From the NCBI GenBank assembly GCA_934654795.1, contig CAKUGT010000042.1, forward strand, positions 1-7,477: DNA of 7,477 nucleotides, in the 5' to 3' direction. Shown here piece after piece: positions 4,498-7,477 of the stretch. This DNA is from an uncultured Collinsella sp. Lineage in GTDB: Bacteria > Actinomycetota > Coriobacteriia > Coriobacteriales > Coriobacteriaceae. Made by a program: the position numbers and the translations under genes. Within the stretch, counting starts at the first letter, position 1, and each line of letters begins with the position of its first letter. The notes beneath the pieces are model-generated. The model searched no databases, was not told the DNA's origin, and saw nothing but the letters and a program-made list of their open reading frames with translations.

Positions 4498-7477
4498 TTA
4501 GTCATCGTCAGTCGCACCCAGCTGCTGCAGTAGCATGAGCGCAGCCGCCACCGGGCCGGTGCCGTCGTTGGCATCGAGGCCGCGGCCCAGGCCGCTGCCC
4601 GCGCCGGCGCCCGCCTTGTAGGGCACCGACAGCTTGCGGCTCTTGGGAAAGTTCACCGCCCCGTAGCGATTCTTGAGCTCGAAGGCCACCTTCTTGGGCA
4701 CGTCGACGCCCAGGAAGGTAATGCGCCCGCCGCTGAGCGTGACGCTCTCGAGCCCCAGACGCTCGCCGCGAATGCGGATACGCGCGCGGTTGAACAGGTT
4801 GAGTCCCGCCAACGGTAGCTCGCCATGTGCGGCCTCGGTCTCCTCCTGCACCTCATCGATGCTCTCCAGGTCCTCCGCCGCCGCAAGCTTTCGGTACACG
4901 AGCACGCGCTGGTCCACCGCCGGCATGTACTCCTCGGACAGGAAGTAGTCGGCCGGCAGGTTGATGCCCACGCTCGCCGCCTCCACGCCGGCGTCGTCAT
5001 CGCCGCGCGCCTCGGCCACGGCCTGTCCCAGCATCTGCGTAAACAGGTCAAAGCCCACGCTCGACAAGTTACCGTGCTGCTCGGCGCCCATGAGCGAGCC
5101 GGCACCGCGGATCTCCAGGTCGCGCATGGCGATGCGCATGCCGCTGCCCAGGTCCTGGAACTCGGACAGCGCGGTGAGGCGCGCCGTGGCCTCCTCGGTA
5201 AGCGGCAGCTCGCCCGGGAACATAAAGTACGCGTATGCCTGCGTGGCCGAGCGGCCGACACGGCCCTTGAGCTGGTAGAGCTGTGCCAGTCCCAGGCGCT
5301 GCGAATCCTCGATGATGAGCGTGTTGGCCCTCGCGTTGTCGATACCGCTCTCCACGATGGTCGTGGCGATAAGCACGTCGATCTTTTTGGTCGCGAACTC
5401 GATCATCACGTCCTCGACCTCGCGCGGGCTCATCTTGCCGTGCGCCACGCCCACGCGCGCCTCTGGCGCAGCCTCGTGCACGCGCGCCACGGCGTCGTCG
5501 ATGGTCTTAACGCGGTTGGACACGTAGTACACCTGCCCGCCGCGACCAACCTCCAGGCGAATCGCCGCGCTCACCACGTCGGGGTCGTACTCCCCCACGT
5601 GCACGATCACGGGACGGCGACCGGTCGGCGGCGTCGTGATCAGGCTCATGTCGCGCACGCCGCTCGTGGCCATCTGCATGGTACGCGGAATGGGCGTTGC
5701 CGAAAGCGTGAGCACGTCGATCTGCTCGCGCAGGTTTTTGAGCTGCTCCTTGTGCTGCACGCCAAAGCGCTGCTCCTCGTCGATGATCACCAGGCCCAGG
5801 TTCTTAGGGTTCACATCGGCCGAAAGCAGGCGATGCGTGCCGATAAGCACGTCGATTCCGCCCTCGGCAAACGCCTTGAGTGCGCGCTTTTGCTGCGCCG
5901 GCGTACGGAAGCGGCTGAGCACCTCGACCTCCAGGCCAAACGGGGCAAAGCGCTCAAAGAACGTCTCGTAGTGCTGCTGGGCCAGAATGGTCGTGGGGCA
6001 GAGCACCATGACCTGGCGGCCGGAGTCCACGCACTTAAACGCTGCGCGCAGGGCGACCTCGGTCTTGCCAAAGCCCACGTCGCCGCACAGCAGGCGGTCC
6101 ATGGGCTTGGGCGCCTCCATGTCGGCCTTAATGTCAGCGATGGCCTCCAGCTGGTCGCGCGTCTCGTCGTAGGGAAAGCTCTCCTCCATCTCGATCTGCT
6201 CGGGCGTATCGGGTGGACAGGCGATACCGGCAATCGACGAGCGGCGCGTATACAGGTCGACCAGGTCAAACGCCAGCTTTTTGGCGTTCTTGCGCGCCTT
6301 GTTGGTGGCACGCGTCCAGTCGGCTGTGTTGAGCCTGGTCAGGCGCGGCTTGTCGCCGTCGGGACCAACGTAGCGCGTAATGCGGTCAACCTGCTCCAGC
6401 GGCACGTAGAGCTTGTCGCCGTCGGCATATTCCAGCAAAAAGTAGTCGCGCTCCTTGCCGCCCACTTCCTGGCGCGCGATCTCGCTAAAGAGCGCGATGC
6501 CGTGAGTGGCGTGCACCACGTAGTCGCCCGGCTTAAACGGGAACGTGATCTGCGTAATGTCCACCTTGCGGCGGCTGCGCGCGCGGTTGGCGTCCATGCG
6601 GGCGTTGAGGTCGGCGATCGAGAACACGGCCAGGTTGGCATCGGGCACCACCACGCCCTGCGGCAGGGCGGCATCCACAAAGGTCACGCGTCCGCGCGAG
6701 ATGGTGGGCACGGCGGCGCCGGCGGCAGCCTGCGCGGCGCCCGCCTCGAGCGAACGGGCATTGAGCGCATCGGCCTTACGCTCGCGAATGGAAGCATGGG
6801 CCTCCTGGCGTGCGGCACGGTCGGCGGAATCCGCCGCTGCCACGCGCACGCGCTCGCCGATAACACCGGCGTTTTCGGGTGCCGCGGTCAGCGATTCCTC
6901 AAAGGTAATGCCCTCGTCGCCAAAGGTGAGCTCCATCGACTCGCGTGCACCGCGGTCGGGGATGGCAAACACGCAGGCATAGCGCTTGCCCACGACCTCC
7001 TGGATGCGCGTCATAAAGCGATTGTCCGAGCCCGCGATGGCCGGCTGCTCAATCTTGAGCTCTGCCGTCACCGCACCGCCGGCACGAATCAAGCTCACGT
7101 AGTTAAGGCGCTGCTGGGCACCAAAGTCGAGTTGCTGGGCACGCACGTACAGGCCGTCCAGACGGTCGACCCCTGCCTCGCCGGCGCGTGCCTCGATATC
7201 CTCGTAGGCGCGCAGGCAGTCGTCGAACAGCGAGCGCGGCTCGGACAGCACCACGAGCGCCTTGCCGCTCACATGCGACAGCGGGCTCACGGTCTGGCCG
7301 TACATCACCGGCAAAAAGCGGTCGAGCTCGGGCGTGACGATGCGTGCATCCACCATCTCGAGCAGCGCCGCCAACTTGCTGTCGTCCTGGCTGGCGCGGA
7401 AGAGCGCCACATGCATGTTGTGGACGGCGTCGTCGGTGAGTGCGAGCTCGCGACAGGGGAAGATCTCGATGCTGTCC
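4498..7477 (-). CDS. mfd: Transcription-repair coupling factor Mfd, N-terminus beyond the window
   Basis: Superfamily 2 DNA translocase that removes RNA polymerase stalled at DNA damage and recruits UvrA. About 992 residues are visible and the frame is open to the right edge; family length (about 1150-1180) implies some 160 missing residues from the UvrB-like N-terminal module. Counting from the Met at 7416: the RNA-polymerase-interacting domain is about 297-365 (GDYVVHATHGIALF, then DKLYVPLEQVDRITRYVG); Walker A is GDVGFGKTE with Lys451; Walker B is DEEQ (546-549); motif III is LSATPIPRTM (571-580); motif VI is QLKGRVGR (715-722); and the C-terminal autoinhibitory domain is about 810-930. 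The Met at 7416 is internal, because preceding codons (IEIFPCREL) continue the family sequence. Oddities are an Ala/Arg-rich linker (about 195-236) and a Gly-rich tail (934-953). It ends at TAA 4498-4500, just before a long hairpin. Confidence 0.97.
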   Translation of the reverse strand, partial: DSIEIFPCRELALTDDAVHNMHVALFRASQDDSKLAALLEMVDARIVTPELDRFLPVMYGQTVSPLSHVSGKALVVLSEPRSLFDDCLRAYEDIEARAGEAGVDRLDGLYVRAQQLDFGAQQRLNYVSLIRAGGAVTAELKIEQPAIAGSDNRFMTRIQEVVGKRYACVFAIPDRGARESMELTFGDEGITFEESLTAAPENAGVIGERVRVAAADSADRAARQEAHASIRERKADALNARSLEAGAAQAAAGAAVPTISRGRVTFVDAALPQGVVVPDANLAVFSIADLNARMDANRARSRRKVDITQITFPFKPGDYVVHATHGIALFSEIARQEVGGKERDYFLLEYADGDKLYVPLEQVDRITRYVGPDGDKPRLTRLNTADWTRATNKARKNAKKLAFDLVDLYTRRSSIAGIACPPDTPEQIEMEESFPYDETRDQLEAIADIKADMEAPKPMDRLLCGDVGFGKTEVALRAAFKCVDSGRQVMVLCPTTILAQQHYETFFERFAPFGLEVEVLSRFRTPAQQKRALKAFAEGGIDVLIGTHRLLSADVNPKNLGLVIIDEEQRFGVQHKEQLKNLREQIDVLTLSATPIPRTMQMATSGVRDMSLITTPPTGRRPVIVHVGEYDPDVVSAAIRLEVGRGGQVYYVSNRVKTIDDAVARVHEAAPEARVGVAHGKMSPREVEDVMIEFATKKIDVLIATTIVESGIDNARANTLIIEDSQRLGLAQLYQLKGRVGRSATQAYAYFMFPGELPLTEEATARLTALSEFQDLGSGMRIAMRDLEIRGAGSLMGAEQHGNLSSVGFDLFTQMLGQAVAEARGDDDAGVEAASVGINLPADYFLSEEYMPAVDQRVLVYRKLAAAEDLESIDEVQEETEAAHGELPLAGLNLFNRARIRIRGERLGLESVTLSGGRITFLGVDVPKKVAFELKNRYGAVNFPKSRKLSVPYKAGAGAGSGLGRGLDANDGTGPVAAALMLLQQLGATDDD

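Noticed and set aside
4417..4538. Plus-strand GGAGGAGGG followed by TTG (4434) and a 34-codon frame inside the long hairpin
   Set aside because: The purine run lies in the internal loop of the hairpin, the start is TTG, and the frame runs into the mfd coding sequence on the other strand. There is no evidence of a real peptide.
4275..4574. 99-residue minus-strand open frame across the mfd-PAP2 gap
   Set aside because: It overlaps the ends of two real genes in other frames, consists mostly of the two hairpin structures and has no recognisable features.

Overview
The window is GC-rich with G/C-biased third codon positions and compact intergenic gaps. It reads as chromosomal DNA of a high-GC Gram-positive, most likely a gut member of the Coriobacteriia (Collinsella-like). 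That placement is an inference from composition, protein style and gene content; no rRNA or other phylogenetic marker was compared. There are six protein genes, two of them cut by the window ends. All lie on the minus strand except one regulator. No tRNA, rRNA, CRISPR array or insertion-sequence gene was found.

Left part (1-1668): a SIS-domain sugar-phosphate deglycase of the FrlB/FraB type (minus, C-terminus beyond the left edge) is divergent from a GntR/UTRA repressor (plus). The 205-bp AT-richer gap between them holds repeated CATACA-type boxes. One box set overlaps a candidate -10 of the deglycase promoter and another lies just upstream of the regulator start. This is the usual layout of a self-regulated catabolic switch: the regulator would sense a phosphorylated amino-sugar or Amadori compound and release both promoters.

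Middle part (1690-4294, all minus): reading in the direction of transcription, a PAP2-family membrane phosphatase is followed by a PLP-dependent threonine-aldolase-like enzyme, then a strong intrinsic terminator, then a GNAT acetyltransferase of the phosphinothricin-acetyltransferase type. The GNAT gene has a very strong ribosome binding site placed directly against the terminator, so its expression depends on read-through, processing or a promoter inside the upstream gene. The GNAT and GntR genes converge with a 21-bp gap.

Right part (4295-7477): the transcription-repair coupling factor Mfd (minus) occupies the rest, with roughly 160 N-terminal residues beyond the right edge. Between mfd and the PAP2 gene, 203 bp hold two elaborate inverted-repeat structures. 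The larger (4386-4483) folds into a long, interrupted hairpin of about 31 pairs. At both places where its arms differ by a transition, the pair is G-U in plus-strand RNA but C-A in minus-strand RNA. It is therefore better paired in the orientation opposite to both neighbouring genes. It is the least explained and most interesting item here. Apart from it, the region looks like ordinary chromosomal gene content.
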